From Chelatococcus reniformis (GTDB lineage: Bacteria; Pseudomonadota; Alphaproteobacteria; Rhizobiales; Beijerinckiaceae), in contig NZ_BMGG01000002.1 in NCBI RefSeq assembly GCF_014640075.1, forward strand, positions 248,001 through 312,000: a DNA stretch of 64,000 nucleotides, in the 5' to 3' direction. Under the pieces are notes generated by a model. It saw only the letters and a list, made by a program, of their open reading frames with translations, had not been told where the DNA came from and searched no databases. Made by a program: the position numbers and the translations under genes. This document shows, in pieces, positions 49,301 to 58,876 of this stretch. Position 1 is the stretch's first letter. Each line of letters starts with the position of its first letter.

Positions 49301-49720
49301 CGCGTCCCTGGCCGTATGGTTGATAACCAGGTCGATCATCACCTTGAGCGACTGGCCGGCCGCATCGGCAACGAAGCGCGCGATCTGGGCGTCGTCGTCG
49401 GCGCCGTCCGCGTCGCGGAAGCGGGCGTCGAGGCGCCGGGGGTCCTTGATGGCGTAGAGGCTGCCGGAGGATCCGGACTGATGGAAGGGGTTGAGATAGA
49501 CCCAGTCGAAGCCCATGGCGGCGATGCGCGGCAGCTCGCCGCGCCAGGCCTGGACCGTGCCGACGAGCAGCGGAAACAGGTTGTAGATGCGCGGCCCGGC
49601 GGGCGTGCATGCGGCTACGGCTGTTGCCCTCCGGTCTCCGGGGGATGGGGAGGCGGCCGCCCGGTCGCGGCCGACGGGACGGATGTCGCTGCTGATGTTC
49701 ATGGCAGGCTCAGCCTTCAT
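46295..49720 (-). CDS. glgE: Maltose-1-phosphate maltosyltransferase GlgE with extra N-terminal GH13 domain
   Basis: A 1141-residue protein, against about 660-700 for ordinary GlgE. Residues about 45-430 form an additional GH13 barrel: PRIYNLFPLLVGTV, DLVINHTARDAL, GFRCDAAYK, FAAETLGC and FPENHDMARLA, so its nucleophile, acid/base and third Asp look intact. From about 480 the true GlgE begins: ADIFSDGHDKIAAEVLFR, then YFPPIHPIGTSHRKGRNN, nucleophile in FRVDNPHTKPLPFW and acid/base in FLAEAFTRPKMMR. GlgE extends alpha-1,4-glucan with maltose 1-phosphate. ATG 49720 (GAGGA upstream) overlaps the malQ-treY stop by 11 bases; ATG 49702 is an alternative. Confidence 0.92.
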   Translation of the reverse strand: MKAEPAMNISSDIRPVGRDRAAASPSPGDRRATAVAACTPAGPRIYNLFPLLVGTVQAWRGELPRIAAMGFDWVYLNPFHQSGSSGSLYAIKDPRRLDARFRDADGADDDAQIARFVADAAGQSLKVMIDLVINHTARDALLTQELPHAFRRTADGELVSPFAVDPVDPSVRTEWTDLAELDYENEAARTDLLTYWKRYVAHMQGLGVTGFRCDAAYKVPAEVWAELIADAKTRDGAAVFAAETLGCTFDETRRIAAAGFDYLFNSFAWWDLREPWAIEQYQALRTLAPSIAFPENHDMARLASEHDPGDIAGIARYLKLRYALAGCFSTGVLMPIGYEWGYRRPLHVVETRPGDAETTGIDISAFIRAFNRLRPTVPALNTEGALVRLSAPDEPLLVLARYEGAHPLVAESVAIIVANPGGQEAHAGVGPLMSRVGGVFSRFTALRFAEPAAAAEAVDAAQQLVLAPGEVVVLSAAKPARSADAGEAPDGGGRVIIERVAPQVDGGATPVKRVVGEVVEVSADIFSDGHDKIAAEVLFRTAAEAEWRRAPMAFVDNDRWAGHFPVEENTRYLYTIEAWRDPFASWLWEVERKHGAGQDVRLETIEGVHMAEHAAAAAAAGGSADAPALTALLAELKRHADGAPAQLAALTDERNAALVARNAERAQLSTHPTLELIGDRLAARFSSWYELFPRSQSGDPGRHGTFRDVIGRLPYVRDMGFDVLYFPPIHPIGTSHRKGRNNSLTAVEGDVGSVYAIGSPDGGHDAVHPQLGSIEDFRALVAAAFDHGLEIALDFAIQCSPDHPWIKQHPEWFDWRPDGTLKYAENPPKKYEDIVNVDFYRAGLPSLWVALRDVVLFWCDQGVRIFRVDNPHTKPLPFWRWLIRSVNDRHPDAIFLAEAFTRPKMMRALAKAGFQQSYTYFTWRTGKQEIIDYIVELSTSEMAEYYRPNFFVNTPDINPFYLQTSGPAGFRVRAALGALLSSVWGVYSSFEMCEAEPLPGREEYLNSEKYEIKAWDLARPGHIRDFITRLNAIRRDNRALQDFRNVLFLNAWNDNILAFARITPERDDCVLVLINLDPHNRQECTYEVPLWQFGLPDDASIDAEDLLAGGSFTLYGKTHRIALEPDSRPVVVWRLKPPAAA

Positions 49721-52700
49721 CGATCGTCCTCAGCACAGCAATCGGCAGGGTTTGGACAAGTTCCCCGACGGCGATGCCGCCGTCCGGGCCCGGCAAGGCC
49801 TCACGCCCGGTGAGCACGTCGCCCCAGCGACCCGGCGGCAGGATGAGCCGCGTGTCGCTCCAGACGTCGGTGCCAAGGGGCAGCGTGCCCTCCGCCGTCA
49901 GTGTGGCGACCAGCCGTGGCACGACGACGACACGATGGTGGCCGCCCGACGAGCGGCGGAAGGCGAGGCAGTGGCGCGCCTTGGCGCCGGTCGCCGGCAA
50001 CGGGTGATAGTCGCCGTCGGCGTAGAGCTGCGGGGCGGCGGCCCGATCGGCGAGCAGGCGGGCGAGCAGCCACTGCTTGATGCGCCCGTCCCGCCAATCG
50101 GCGAGGAGCGCACCCGCATCGGCGCCCTCCTCGAGCGCGTCGAGCGCCCGCAGGCGGGCCGTGTAGTCGATCGGCCGCCGGTTGTCCGGGTCGACCAGAG
50201 CGAGGTCCCAGAACTCCGTGCCCTGGTAGATGTCGGGCACTCCCGGCACGGCGCACTTGAGGACCGTCCGCGTCAGTCCGTTGACCATGCCGATGGCGGC
50301 GAGCCGCGTCAGCAGCGGGGTGAAGGCGCGGACGAACGGGCCGTCGGGGACGACGACGCGGCGCATCAGCTCCAGGGCGGCGCGCTCGTAGTCTTCGTCC
50401 GGGTTGACCCAGCTGGTGTAACGCTTGGCCTCGCGCAGCGCCTTGACGATGAAGCCGCTGAGGCGTTCCCGAAGGGCTTCCCAGGCCTCGGAGCCGCTTC
50501 CGCGTGCGGGCGCCAGCAGCTCCAGCGGCCAGGCGCCCAGCAGCGCCTGGAGCAGCAGCACCTGATCATTGTCGTCGGGCTGCGAGCCCTCGTCGGTCTC
50601 GGCGACGAACGGCCGGGCGATGGCCCGCCAGTCGGCGAGCGCCTGCTCCCAGGCTTCGGGCAGCTCCGACAGGGCGAGCAGCCGGGAGCGTGCGTCCTCG
50701 CCGCGCTTGGTGTCGTGGGTCGCCGTGGCCACCAGCGCATCCGGCCAGGCGCGGGCCCGGTCTCGGTTCTGCTCGTGGAAGCTCGCCACGCTGATGCCGA
50801 AATGGCCGGGATCGCCGCCCACCTCGTTGAGGGCGAGCAGCCGCCCGTACCGGTAGAACAGCGTGTCCTCCAGGCTCTTGGCCATCACCGGGCCGGTGAG
50901 CTGCTGGAAGCGCAGGCAAAAGCGGCGGATCAGATCAGGATCGGGCCGACCCGGTCCTTCGACGTCGATCTCGCCGAGCAGGGCCGAGCGCACGAAGTCG
51001 TGCACCGAGCGGTCGGGGAGCGCGCTACGGCGCTTGGCGGCATCGACGCTGTCGTCGATCAAGGCCCGGTCGTCGGGCGTCGGCTCCTCGTCGGTGAGAT
51101 AGGTGCGATAGACGGGAAAGCGGGTGATGATCTCGGTCAGCGCCAGGCGCAGGGCCGTCGCCGGATAATCGCGCGTACGCCGATCCGCGTCGGCGGTGCG
51201 CTTCAGGTCGGAGACCAGGCCTTCCAATTCGCTCGCGAACGAGTTCTGGATGACCTCGCGCTTGGCACGGCGCAGCAGCCGGTCGTAGGGCCCCTCCAGG
51301 TCCGAATGGGCACGGTAGATCCGGCTGAAGCGCTCGCCGTTGGCCTCCGCGACGAGCACGCCGTCGAGCGCGTTGAGCGCGTCGTAGCCGGTCGTGCCGG
51401 CGATCGGCCAAGGGCGCAGGCTTTCACCAGGCTCGAGAATCTTCTCGACGACGATGTAAAAGCCCGGTCCGACCGCCCGCTGCAGCGCGCGGGCATAGCC
51501 TTCCGGGTCCGCGAGCCCGTCGATGTGGTCGATGCGCAGACCCTGGATGCGGCCTTCGTGGATGTAGCGGAAGACGGTGGCGTGTGTTGCCTCGAAGATG
51601 TCCGGCTTCTCGATCCTGAGCCCTGCCAGGCCGTTGATGTCGAAGAAACGGCGGTAGTTGATGTCGCTGGCGGCTACCCGCCAGTGGGCGAGGCGGTAGG
51701 ACTGCGTCTCCAGCAGCCGGTGCAGGGTGCCGAAGCTCTCCGGCACGCCGGGGACGCCGTTGATCAGGGTCACGGCGCGACCGATCGCCCGGGTGAGCGC
51801 GGGCGAGGCGGCAGCAGCGGCCGCGAGCCGCTGTTTCAGCTCCTCCGCTTCCGCCGGAAAGGCACGGCGGCGCTCCGTACCGCTCTCCTCGCCCATGGCG
51901 CGCAGGCGCTCGCTGATGGCGAGCATGTCCGGCGGCACCTCGCCGGCCGCGGCCGCCAACGCACGGTCGAGGATCACCGGAAAGTCGAGGGGCCGGATGG
52001 GAAAGCGGTGCTCGAAGTGCCAGACGCTGAAGCTGCCTTCGCCAGCATCGAAGGCGAGCTTCAGATCGCCCTTTTCCAACGCCTCGCCATAGCGGTCGCC
52101 GAGGAAGGGCACGACGAGACGGCCGCCAGCCCCGAGCCGCTGCCAGTCGATGTCGAAGCTGTCCGCGTGCGGCGAGAGTTCGCCCCACTCCAGCACCGAG
52201 AGCCACCAGCCGTTGTCGGCGCCGCCGACGCCCATGTGGTTGGGCACGATGTCGAGCACGAGCCCCAGGCCGTGCGCGGCCAGCGCGTCGGTGAGCCGCA
52301 CGAAGCCCGCCTCGCCGCCAAGCTCCGGGTTGATCGTGGCGTGGTCGACGATGTCGTAGCCGTGTGTCGAGCCGGGCCGGGCCGTGTGGATCGGCGAGGC
52401 GTAGACGTGGCTGATGCCGAGGCGCGCAAGGTAGGGGACGATGTCGGCGGCATCGTCGAAGGTGAAGCCCTTGTGGAACTGGAGGCGGTAGGTGGCGCGC
52501 GGCGGCGGCGCGGCGAGCACGCCCGGGCGGGGCTTGGGCCCGCGACCCTCGGCGGCGATGGCCGAGGCGAGCTTGGCGAGTTCGCCGCCCGGGCCGGCCA
52601 ACGCCTCGACGGCGATGGCCAGCCTGCGCCGCCAGTTGGGATGCCCCTGATCGAGGCCGGGCAGGTTGGCCTGATTGAGCTCGAGCGCCACATCCTCCAG

Positions 52701-54629
52701 CTGCACGCCCATCAGGGACGACTGGGTGCGCGCCAGGTAGCGCACCGCCGCCTCGATCGGCGGTTCGCTGGGCGGCTCGGCGTCAGGCAGCAGTCTTGCT
52801 TCGGCCAGCGCCTGGGCGAAGGCCCTGATCTCGCTGTCGCGGCTGGCCCGCGCCTGTTCCGCGGTGTCGCGGTCGAAGAGCGCCAGGGTCTGGCGCAGGT
52901 CGATGTCGAGCCCCCGCCACCAGCCGGCGAAGGTGGGCAGGTCGTGAGTGGTGAGCACCGAGAGGGCGCGCGGCGGGTAGTCCTGCGGCGGGCAGAAGCG
53001 CCCCTCGCCCTCGCGCTCGAACCACAGCACGCGGTAGCTGAAGATACCGGCGTCCATGATGGCGTCGGAAAAGCCGGGCGGGCCGTTGCCCAGGTCCTCG
53101 GCGATCACCAGGCAGCGATGGCGATGGCTCTCCAGGCGCAGCACCGCCATCATCGCGTCGAACGGGAAGTCGACGTAGGTGCCCGCCGAGGACGGAGCCC
53201 CCTGCGGGATGAGGAACAGGCGCCGGAGCTGGAAGGCGTGGTCGATGCGGATGGCACCGGCGTGGCGCATGTTGGCGGCGACCAGGGCGCGGAAGGCGGC
53301 AAGGCCTTGCGATGCGAGCGCCATCGGATCGAAGGGCGGCAGGCCCCAGTTCTGACCGCCGACGGCGATCGGATCGGGCGGTGCGCCGATCGACAGCGTC
53401 GGGCCGAAGCGCTCCGGCGCGCTCCACACCTCCGAGCCGCCGCGATCGGCACCGACGGCCAGGTCCCGGTAGAGGCCGATGCCCATGCCGGCGGCCTGCG
53501 CTCGCTCGGCCGCATCGGCGAGCTGGAGGTCCGCCTGCCATTGCAGCCAGGCCCGGTAGGCGATCTCGTCCGCGTGCTCGCGGCGAAAGGCCGCGACCTC
53601 TTCGGAGGCGGCGGTGCGAAGGCCCTGCGGCCACTCGCCCGACCACATCTCGCCCGCCGCGAGACGGGCGGCGAAAATGGCCTCGAAGGTGGCGTGAGCC
53701 TCCAGCAGCTCGCCCTGGGCGCGCCGGAAGGTCGCGAAGGCGCGGGCACCGGGGCCCGCGCGCGGGCCGGCCTCGCGCCACAGGGCCTCGAGGAGCGGCG
53801 CCTTGATCGCCCACACCGCCGCGTGGTCGATCAGCGGCGCGGCCCGCTGGGCGGCGATCGCGGCGGCCATGTCCGGCTCGGCGGCCAGCCGTGCGGCGTC
53901 CGAGCCGACGAAGCCTTCGATGGCCGTCGGGTCGATGTAGAGCGGGTCGATGAACAGCCGCGACGACGGCGCGTAGGGGGAGATCTTGCTGCGGTCGTCG
54001 GCGAATAGGGCATGCAGCGGGCTGAGGCCAAGGAACGAGGCGCCGAGCTTGCCCGCGGCGGAGCCCGCATCGCCCACATCGGTGAACGCGCCGATGCCCA
54101 GGTCATGCTCCGAGCGCAGGCTGTAGATCTGGGCCGTGATGCCCCACAGCTTGGCGCCGTCGGCCAGGTCCGGCGCCTCGAAGCACCGGCGCGGCGCGGA
54201 GATCACCGTGGCTTCGTGGCGTGTGTCCGCGACGTCGACGGCCAGATGCCAGTAGCCGCTGGCGAGCGCGGGCAGGGTGAGCGTCCCGCCTCCGGCACCG
54301 CCGCCGACAAGGGTGCGGACCTCGTGCACGGCACCGCGCTCGTCAGTCAGCCGGCAGATCACGGTGGTGCCGGCCGCATAGCGCACCCGCACCATCGTGG
54401 GCCGGGCCGCCACCGTGGGGATCAGCGCCGGCAGCGGGCCGCGCAGGAGCTGTTCGGCGCGCGCCAGGCTGTCGCGCGCCTGCGCCTCGGTTGCCGTCGG
54501 CAGGCCGAAATCCGCCAGGATGTCGCGCTGCGTCTCGACCGGTGCGGCATTGGATCGGCCGAAGGCGTCGTCGTATTGCGGCCAGATGCCGACGAGCTGC
54601 GCCAGCTGCGCGACGATGGCGTCACTCAT
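49710..54629 (-). CDS. malQ-treY: Fused 4-alpha-glucanotransferase / maltooligosyltrehalose synthase
   Basis: A 1639-residue fusion. Residues 1-700 are MalQ: WGITAQIYSLRSEHDLGIGA, then SPYAPSSRLFIDPLYID, nucleophile in AIRIDHAFQLRRLF, acid/base in LVIAEDLGNG and VLTTHDLPTFAGWW. From about 708 TreY starts: ATYRLQFHKGFTFDDAADIV, LVLDIVPNHMGV, nucleophile in GLRIDHIDGLADP, acid/base in FYIVVEKILEPGE and ATHDTKRGEDARSR. MalQ disproportionates maltodextrins; TreY converts the reducing end of maltodextrin to a trehalosyl group. The frame is uninterrupted across an Ala/Pro-rich linker (KPRPGVLAAPPP). It overlaps treZ by four bases and glgE by 11, so all are coupled. This pairs chain lengthening with trehalose-end formation in one polypeptide. 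Confidence 0.94.
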   Translation of the reverse strand: MSDAIVAQLAQLVGIWPQYDDAFGRSNAAPVETQRDILADFGLPTATEAQARDSLARAEQLLRGPLPALIPTVAARPTMVRVRYAAGTTVICRLTDERGAVHEVRTLVGGGAGGGTLTLPALASGYWHLAVDVADTRHEATVISAPRRCFEAPDLADGAKLWGITAQIYSLRSEHDLGIGAFTDVGDAGSAAGKLGASFLGLSPLHALFADDRSKISPYAPSSRLFIDPLYIDPTAIEGFVGSDAARLAAEPDMAAAIAAQRAAPLIDHAAVWAIKAPLLEALWREAGPRAGPGARAFATFRRAQGELLEAHATFEAIFAARLAAGEMWSGEWPQGLRTAASEEVAAFRREHADEIAYRAWLQWQADLQLADAAERAQAAGMGIGLYRDLAVGADRGGSEVWSAPERFGPTLSIGAPPDPIAVGGQNWGLPPFDPMALASQGLAAFRALVAANMRHAGAIRIDHAFQLRRLFLIPQGAPSSAGTYVDFPFDAMMAVLRLESHRHRCLVIAEDLGNGPPGFSDAIMDAGIFSYRVLWFEREGEGRFCPPQDYPPRALSVLTTHDLPTFAGWWRGLDIDLRQTLALFDRDTAEQARASRDSEIRAFAQALAEARLLPDAEPPSEPPIEAAVRYLARTQSSLMGVQLEDVALELNQANLPGLDQGHPNWRRRLAIAVEALAGPGGELAKLASAIAAEGRGPKPRPGVLAAPPPRATYRLQFHKGFTFDDAADIVPYLARLGISHVYASPIHTARPGSTHGYDIVDHATINPELGGEAGFVRLTDALAAHGLGLVLDIVPNHMGVGGADNGWWLSVLEWGELSPHADSFDIDWQRLGAGGRLVVPFLGDRYGEALEKGDLKLAFDAGEGSFSVWHFEHRFPIRPLDFPVILDRALAAAAGEVPPDMLAISERLRAMGEESGTERRRAFPAEAEELKQRLAAAAAASPALTRAIGRAVTLINGVPGVPESFGTLHRLLETQSYRLAHWRVAASDINYRRFFDINGLAGLRIEKPDIFEATHATVFRYIHEGRIQGLRIDHIDGLADPEGYARALQRAVGPGFYIVVEKILEPGESLRPWPIAGTTGYDALNALDGVLVAEANGERFSRIYRAHSDLEGPYDRLLRRAKREVIQNSFASELEGLVSDLKRTADADRRTRDYPATALRLALTEIITRFPVYRTYLTDEEPTPDDRALIDDSVDAAKRRSALPDRSVHDFVRSALLGEIDVEGPGRPDPDLIRRFCLRFQQLTGPVMAKSLEDTLFYRYGRLLALNEVGGDPGHFGISVASFHEQNRDRARAWPDALVATATHDTKRGEDARSRLLALSELPEAWEQALADWRAIARPFVAETDEGSQPDDNDQVLLLQALLGAWPLELLAPARGSGSEAWEALRERLSGFIVKALREAKRYTSWVNPDEDYERAALELMRRVVVPDGPFVRAFTPLLTRLAAIGMVNGLTRTVLKCAVPGVPDIYQGTEFWDLALVDPDNRRPIDYTARLRALDALEEGADAGALLADWRDGRIKQWLLARLLADRAAAPQLYADGDYHPLPATGAKARHCLAFRRSSGGHHRVVVVPRLVATLTAEGTLPLGTDVWSDTRLILPPGRWGDVLTGREALPGPDGGIAVGELVQTLPIAVLRTIDEG

Positions 54630-56458
54630 GCCGCCGGTTCCACCAGCACGAGTCCGCCCCAGGGCGCCATCGTGCTGCTCGTCAGATTGTGTCCGTGCCC
54701 GGGCGTCGTCGTCGCGTGCCGCGACCAGATGGGCCTCGCGGTGCCCACGGCGACCGTGATCGGAAACGAGCCCACATTGGCCAGGAGGCGGAGCATCCCG
54801 GCGTCGAAACGCCAGGTGACGTCGAGCATGTCGGGCACGGTGAGGTCTTGTTGCGAACCGCGGAAGCCCGAGGCGATGAGCGGCTCGACATGCCGCTGCC
54901 GCAGGCCGAGCAACTCCCGCACGTCCTCTCGCACTGCCCGATGGGCGGGCTGGTCCGCCTCGCTCCAGTTGAGTACGGAGCGGTGGAAGGTGTCCTCGCT
55001 CGTCGGGTCAGGCACACGCTCGCGCGCATCGGGATCGCTGAACGCCTTGAACTTCGCAAACTCGGCCCGCCGGCCTTCGCGCACCGCGTCCGACAGGGTG
55101 GGATCGTCCGCAAAATCGACGAAGAACTGGAACGGCGTGGATGCCGACCAGTCCTCGCCCATGAACAGCAGCGGCACCTGCGGGCCGAGCAGCAGCGCAG
55201 CCCGCGCCAGCGCCAGCTTCTCCTCGGGGACGAGGCGGGACAGGCGCTCGCCGAAGGCCCGGTTGCCAACCTGGTCGTGGTTTTGCAGGAAGGCCACGAA
55301 CGCCGTCGGCGGCAGGTGGGCGGACGGTTCGCCGCGCGCTGCGCCACCCTTGTGCGCCGAGGGATCGCCCTGATAGGCGAAGCCTTCGGCCAGCGCCCGC
55401 GACAGCCGCTCGAGCGGCCGGTCGGCGTAGTCCTCGTAGTAGCCCTCGGCTTCGCCGGTCAGCAGCGCGTGCCAGGCGTTGTGGATGTCGTCCGCCCATT
55501 GCGCCGTGTGCAGCACCGGCCGGGCGCGGTCATCCCGTTCGAGCCAGCGGGCCTGGTTGGCATCGTTCTCCAGCACCAGATGCACATGACGGCCGCGGAT
55601 CGCGTCGCGGATGCGGTTCGCCAGCTCGTCGATGAAGTGCGGCCGGCCGTCGTCCAGGATGGCGTGCACCGCATCGAAGCGAAGCCCGTCGAAATGGTAC
55701 TCCTCCAGCCAGTACAGGGCGTTGTGGACGAAGTAGTCGCGCACGATGCCGCTGGTGGCACCATCGAAGTTGATGCCGGCGCCCCAGGGCGTGCGGTGCC
55801 GGTCCGTGAAGAAGGATTCGGCGTAGGCGTGCAGGTAGTTCCCGCTCGGCCCGAAGTGGTTGTAGACGACGTCGAGGATCATCATCAGGCCGAGCCCGTG
55901 CGCGTGGTCGACGAGGCGCTTGAGGTCCTCGGGGCCGCCGTAGGCACTATCCGGGGCGAACGGCAGCACGCCGTCGTAGCCCCAGTTGCGGCGACCCGCG
56001 AAATCGCCGATGGGAAGCAGCTCGATTGCGGTGATGCCGAGCTCCTTGAGCTCGGCGAGCTTGGGCATGAGCGCCGCGTAGGTGCCCTCCGGCGTCGCCG
56101 TGCCGACGTGCACCTCATAGAGCACCGTCTCGCTCCAGGGCCGGCCGGTCCAGCGTGCGTCGGTCCAGGTGTAGGCGCGGGGGTCCACCACGAGGCTCGC
56201 CGCGTGCACGTCGTCCGGCTGGAAGCGCGAGGCGGGGTCCGGCACCTCGAGGCGGTCGTCGATGCGAAAGGCGTAGCGGCTGCCGGCTGCGGCGCGGGCG
56301 GACGCCAGACGATGCCAGCCCTGCTCGGCTGCCGTCATCTCCTGGGCCTCACCGTCGACGACGAGCTCGACCTTGGCGGCGTTCGGCGCCCACAGGGCAA
56401 AGCGGACGCCCTCGTCGGACAGCTCGGCCCCGAAGGGCATGGCGTGGGTGCGGTACAT
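54626..56458 (-). CDS. treZ: Maltooligosyltrehalose trehalohydrolase
   Basis: A 610-residue GH13 enzyme of usual size that releases trehalose from the maltooligosyltrehalose made by TreY. An N-terminal domain has GVRFALWAPNAAKVELVVDG. The barrel has YEVHVGTATPEGTYAAL, DVVYNHFGPSGNYL, nucleophile in FDGLRFDAVHAI, acid/base in LVLENDANQARW and FLQNHDQVGNRA. The C-terminal all-beta domain is present. Its ATG shares one base with the glgX stop (TGATG) and its end overlaps malQ-treY by four bases, so the three are tightly coupled. Confidence 0.96.
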   Translation of the reverse strand: MYRTHAMPFGAELSDEGVRFALWAPNAAKVELVVDGEAQEMTAAEQGWHRLASARAAAGSRYAFRIDDRLEVPDPASRFQPDDVHAASLVVDPRAYTWTDARWTGRPWSETVLYEVHVGTATPEGTYAALMPKLAELKELGITAIELLPIGDFAGRRNWGYDGVLPFAPDSAYGGPEDLKRLVDHAHGLGLMMILDVVYNHFGPSGNYLHAYAESFFTDRHRTPWGAGINFDGATSGIVRDYFVHNALYWLEEYHFDGLRFDAVHAILDDGRPHFIDELANRIRDAIRGRHVHLVLENDANQARWLERDDRARPVLHTAQWADDIHNAWHALLTGEAEGYYEDYADRPLERLSRALAEGFAYQGDPSAHKGGAARGEPSAHLPPTAFVAFLQNHDQVGNRAFGERLSRLVPEEKLALARAALLLGPQVPLLFMGEDWSASTPFQFFVDFADDPTLSDAVREGRRAEFAKFKAFSDPDARERVPDPTSEDTFHRSVLNWSEADQPAHRAVREDVRELLGLRQRHVEPLIASGFRGSQQDLTVPDMLDVTWRFDAGMLRLLANVGSFPITVAVGTARPIWSRHATTTPGHGHNLTSSTMAPWGGLVLVEPAA

Positions 56459-58563
56459 CAGTGCGTCTCGCCGGCCGCGTGCTGCATCAGGAGAAACGAG
56501 CGTGGCGGTAGTTTGATGGTCTCGCCGGCAGCGAGGATCTTTGGTTCCTTGACGAGGCCGGTGGCGACCATGGTGTCGAAGATGCCCACCCAGCGTTCAC
56601 CCGGCAACGTCTCGTCCAGCGTGAAGGGGATCTCGCGCTCGTCGGCGTTGAGCAGCAGCAGGAAGCGCTTACCGTCGCGGGCATCGTTGCCGAGCTGGAT
56701 GCCGATCGTGCGACGCAGGCCGTCGTTCCAATCGTCGAGCGTCATCTCGCGGCCGTCCGGCGCCAGCCAGTAGACGTCGCGCAAGCCGTGGTTGCGGGCG
56801 ACCGGCTCGCCGGTGAGGAACTTGCGACGGCGAAAGGCGTCGTTCTGCCGGCGCAGGCGAACGAGTGCCTGAGTGAACGCCAGCAGGTCCGGATCGACCT
56901 TGGCGTCGCGACGCCAGTCGAGCCAGCTGATGTCGTTGTCCTGGCAATAGGCGTTGTTGTTGCCGTCCTGGGTGCGCGAGAGCTCGTCGCCCATCAGCAG
57001 CATCGGCACGCCTTGCGACAGCATCACCGTGGTGAGCATGTTGCGCTTCTGGCGGGCGCGCAGGGCGTTGATCTCAGGGTCATCGGTCGGCCCTTCGACC
57101 CCGCAGTTCCACGACAGGTTGTGCGAATGGCCATCCTTGTTGTCCTCGCCGTTCGCCTCGTTGTGGCGCTCGTTGTAGCTTACCAGGTCGTGCAGCGTGT
57201 AGCCGTCATGGGCGCTGATGAAGTTGACCGACGCCCAGGGATGCCGCCCGGTATGCTCGAACAGCTCGCGCGAGCCGGCCATGACCCGGGCGAGGGCGGG
57301 CAACTGCCCCGTATCGCTCTTCCAGAAGCTGCGCAGCACGTCGCGGAACTGATCGTTCCACTCGCTCCAGCCGGGCGGGAAGCCGCCGAGGCGGTAGCCG
57401 TCGGCGCCCACGTCCCATGGCTCGGCGATGAGCTTGACCCGGGACAGCACCGGATCCTGTCCGATGGCGCGCAGGAAGCCGGCGCGCTCGGAGAAATCGT
57501 GCGGATCGCGGCCCAGCACCGGCGCCAGATCGAAGCGAAAGCCGTCGACGTGGTAGGTCTCGACCCAGTGGCGCAGCGAATCCATCACCATTTGCAGCAC
57601 GCGAGGATGGCTGACGTCGACCGTGTTGCCCGTCCCCGTCGTGTCCCAGTAGAAGCGCGGGTTGTCCGGCGAGAGCTTGTAGTAGCTGGCATTGTCGATG
57701 CCCCGGAACGACAGCGTCGGTCCCAAGTGGTTGCCCTCGGCCGTATGGTTGTAGACCACGTCGAGGATCACCTCGATGCCGGCGTCGTGCAGGGTGCGGA
57801 TCGCCGCCTTGAGGCCGACGGTCCCGTCGACGCCGAGATAGCGGGCATCCGGGGCGAAATAGCCGTAGGTGGAATAGCCCCAGTAGTTCTTGAGCCCCTT
57901 CTCCACCAGGAAACGGTCGTCGGCGAAAGCGTGGATGGGCAGCAACTCCAGCGAGGTGACGCCGAGCTTCACCAGATGCTCGACGACCGCGGGATGACCC
58001 AGGGCCGCGTAGGTGCCCCGCTGCATCTCCGGCACGCGCGGATGACCTTGGGTGAGCCCCTTGACGTGGGCCTCGTAGATCAGCGTGTCCCGCCACAGGT
58101 GGCGCGGTGGGTGGTCATCACCCCAGTCGTGGGAGGCATCCACTACGACGCATTTTGGCATCATCGGCGCGCTGTCGCGGCGATCGGCCGTCAGATCGCC
58201 GCGCTGGGCGCCCGTACGATAGCCGAACACGGCGTCGTGCCAGCGGATGCTCCCCTGGAATTGGCGCGCGTAGGGGTCGAGCAGGAGCTTGTTGGGGTTG
58301 AAGCGGTGCCCCTGGGCCGGGTCGTAGGGGCCATGCACGCGGTAGCCGTAGAGCTGTCCGGGCCTGAGGCCATCGACGTAGCCGTGCCAGACCTGGTCGG
58401 TGCAGCAGGGGAGCCTGACGCGCCGGATCTCGCGCCGCCCCTGGGAGTCGAACAGGCACAGCTCCACGCCCGTCGCATGGGCCGAGAACAACGCGAAGTT
58501 GACGCCTCGACCATCCCAGGTCGCGCCGAGCGGCTGCGGCGAGCCGTCCTCAAGGTCGTGCAT
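56458..58563 (-). CDS. glgX: Glycogen debranching enzyme
   Basis: A 701-residue isoamylase-type debranching enzyme, normal for GlgX. The opening [20 protein letters not shown] and [21 protein letters not shown] are diagnostic of this subfamily. Catalytic residues are visible in [11 protein letters not shown] (nucleophile), LIAEPWDVG (acid/base) and [11 protein letters not shown]. It hydrolyses alpha-1,6 branches of phosphorylase-limit dextrins and releases maltodextrins. It heads the leftward cluster and thus supplies substrate for MalQ-TreY and TreZ. The 313-bp region to its right should hold the cluster promoter. Confidence 0.96.
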   Translation of the reverse strand: MHDLEDGSPQPLGATWDGRGVNFALFSAHATGVELCLFDSQGRREIRRVRLPCCTDQVWHGYVDGLRPGQLYGYRVHGPYDPAQGHRFNPNKLLLDPYARQFQGSIRWHDAVFGYRTGAQRGDLTADRRDSAPMMPKCVVVDASHDWGDDHPPRHLWRDTLIYEAHVKGLTQGHPRVPEMQRGTYAALGHPAVVEHLVKLGVTSLELLPIHAFADDRFLVEKGLKNYWGYSTYGYFAPDARYLGVDGTVGLKAAIRTLHDAGIEVILDVVYNHTAEGNHLGPTLSFRGIDNASYYKLSPDNPRFYWDTTGTGNTVDVSHPRVLQMVMDSLRHWVETYHVDGFRFDLAPVLGRDPHDFSERAGFLRAIGQDPVLSRVKLIAEPWDVGADGYRLGGFPPGWSEWNDQFRDVLRSFWKSDTGQLPALARVMAGSRELFEHTGRHPWASVNFISAHDGYTLHDLVSYNERHNEANGEDNKDGHSHNLSWNCGVEGPTDDPEINALRARQKRNMLTTVMLSQGVPMLLMGDELSRTQDGNNNAYCQDNDISWLDWRRDAKVDPDLLAFTQALVRLRRQNDAFRRRKFLTGEPVARNHGLRDVYWLAPDGREMTLDDWNDGLRRTIGIQLGNDARDGKRFLLLLNADEREIPFTLDETLPGERWVGIFDTMVATGLVKEPKILAAGETIKLPPRSFLLMQHAAGETH

Positions 58564-58876
58564 GGCTATTGATCTCGACGTGAGAAACGGACCGCCGCAG
58601 GGTGTCCGGCGCGGTCAGCCGTCGTGGGGGGAGGGGGCGCGGCGGGCGCCGTCACGGCGCTGCCTGCGTAAGACGCGTCCGCCCCATAGCACTTGGCCCG
58701 GGCTCCCGCCACGGCACAGCGCCACGCCCGCGCCGCGGCTGCCCGCCGGCGCGCGTGTTCCTCCATCGCCATGAGCAGCCCCCACATGCCCGCATGCGGA
58801 CAAAAGCCATTGCACTTCTGAAATGTTCCCGAGAAGCTCGCTTCGAGTTGAGCGGTGATTAACACGAGAGGGTACG
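58564..58876. other. Divergent promoter region between glgX and the beta-glucosidase gene
   Basis: No gene seen. The left two thirds are extremely GC-rich; bases about 58800-58870 are AT-richer and most likely contain the rightward promoter. No EcfG-type or clear sigma-70 pair was found on either strand. Confidence 0.5.

Noticed and set aside
46973-54008. Very long rightward frames (946 and 1473 codons) opposite glgE and malQ-treY
   Set aside because: Their length comes from the codon bias of the true genes on the other strand; composition is Arg/Gly/Ala-rich and no motif is present.
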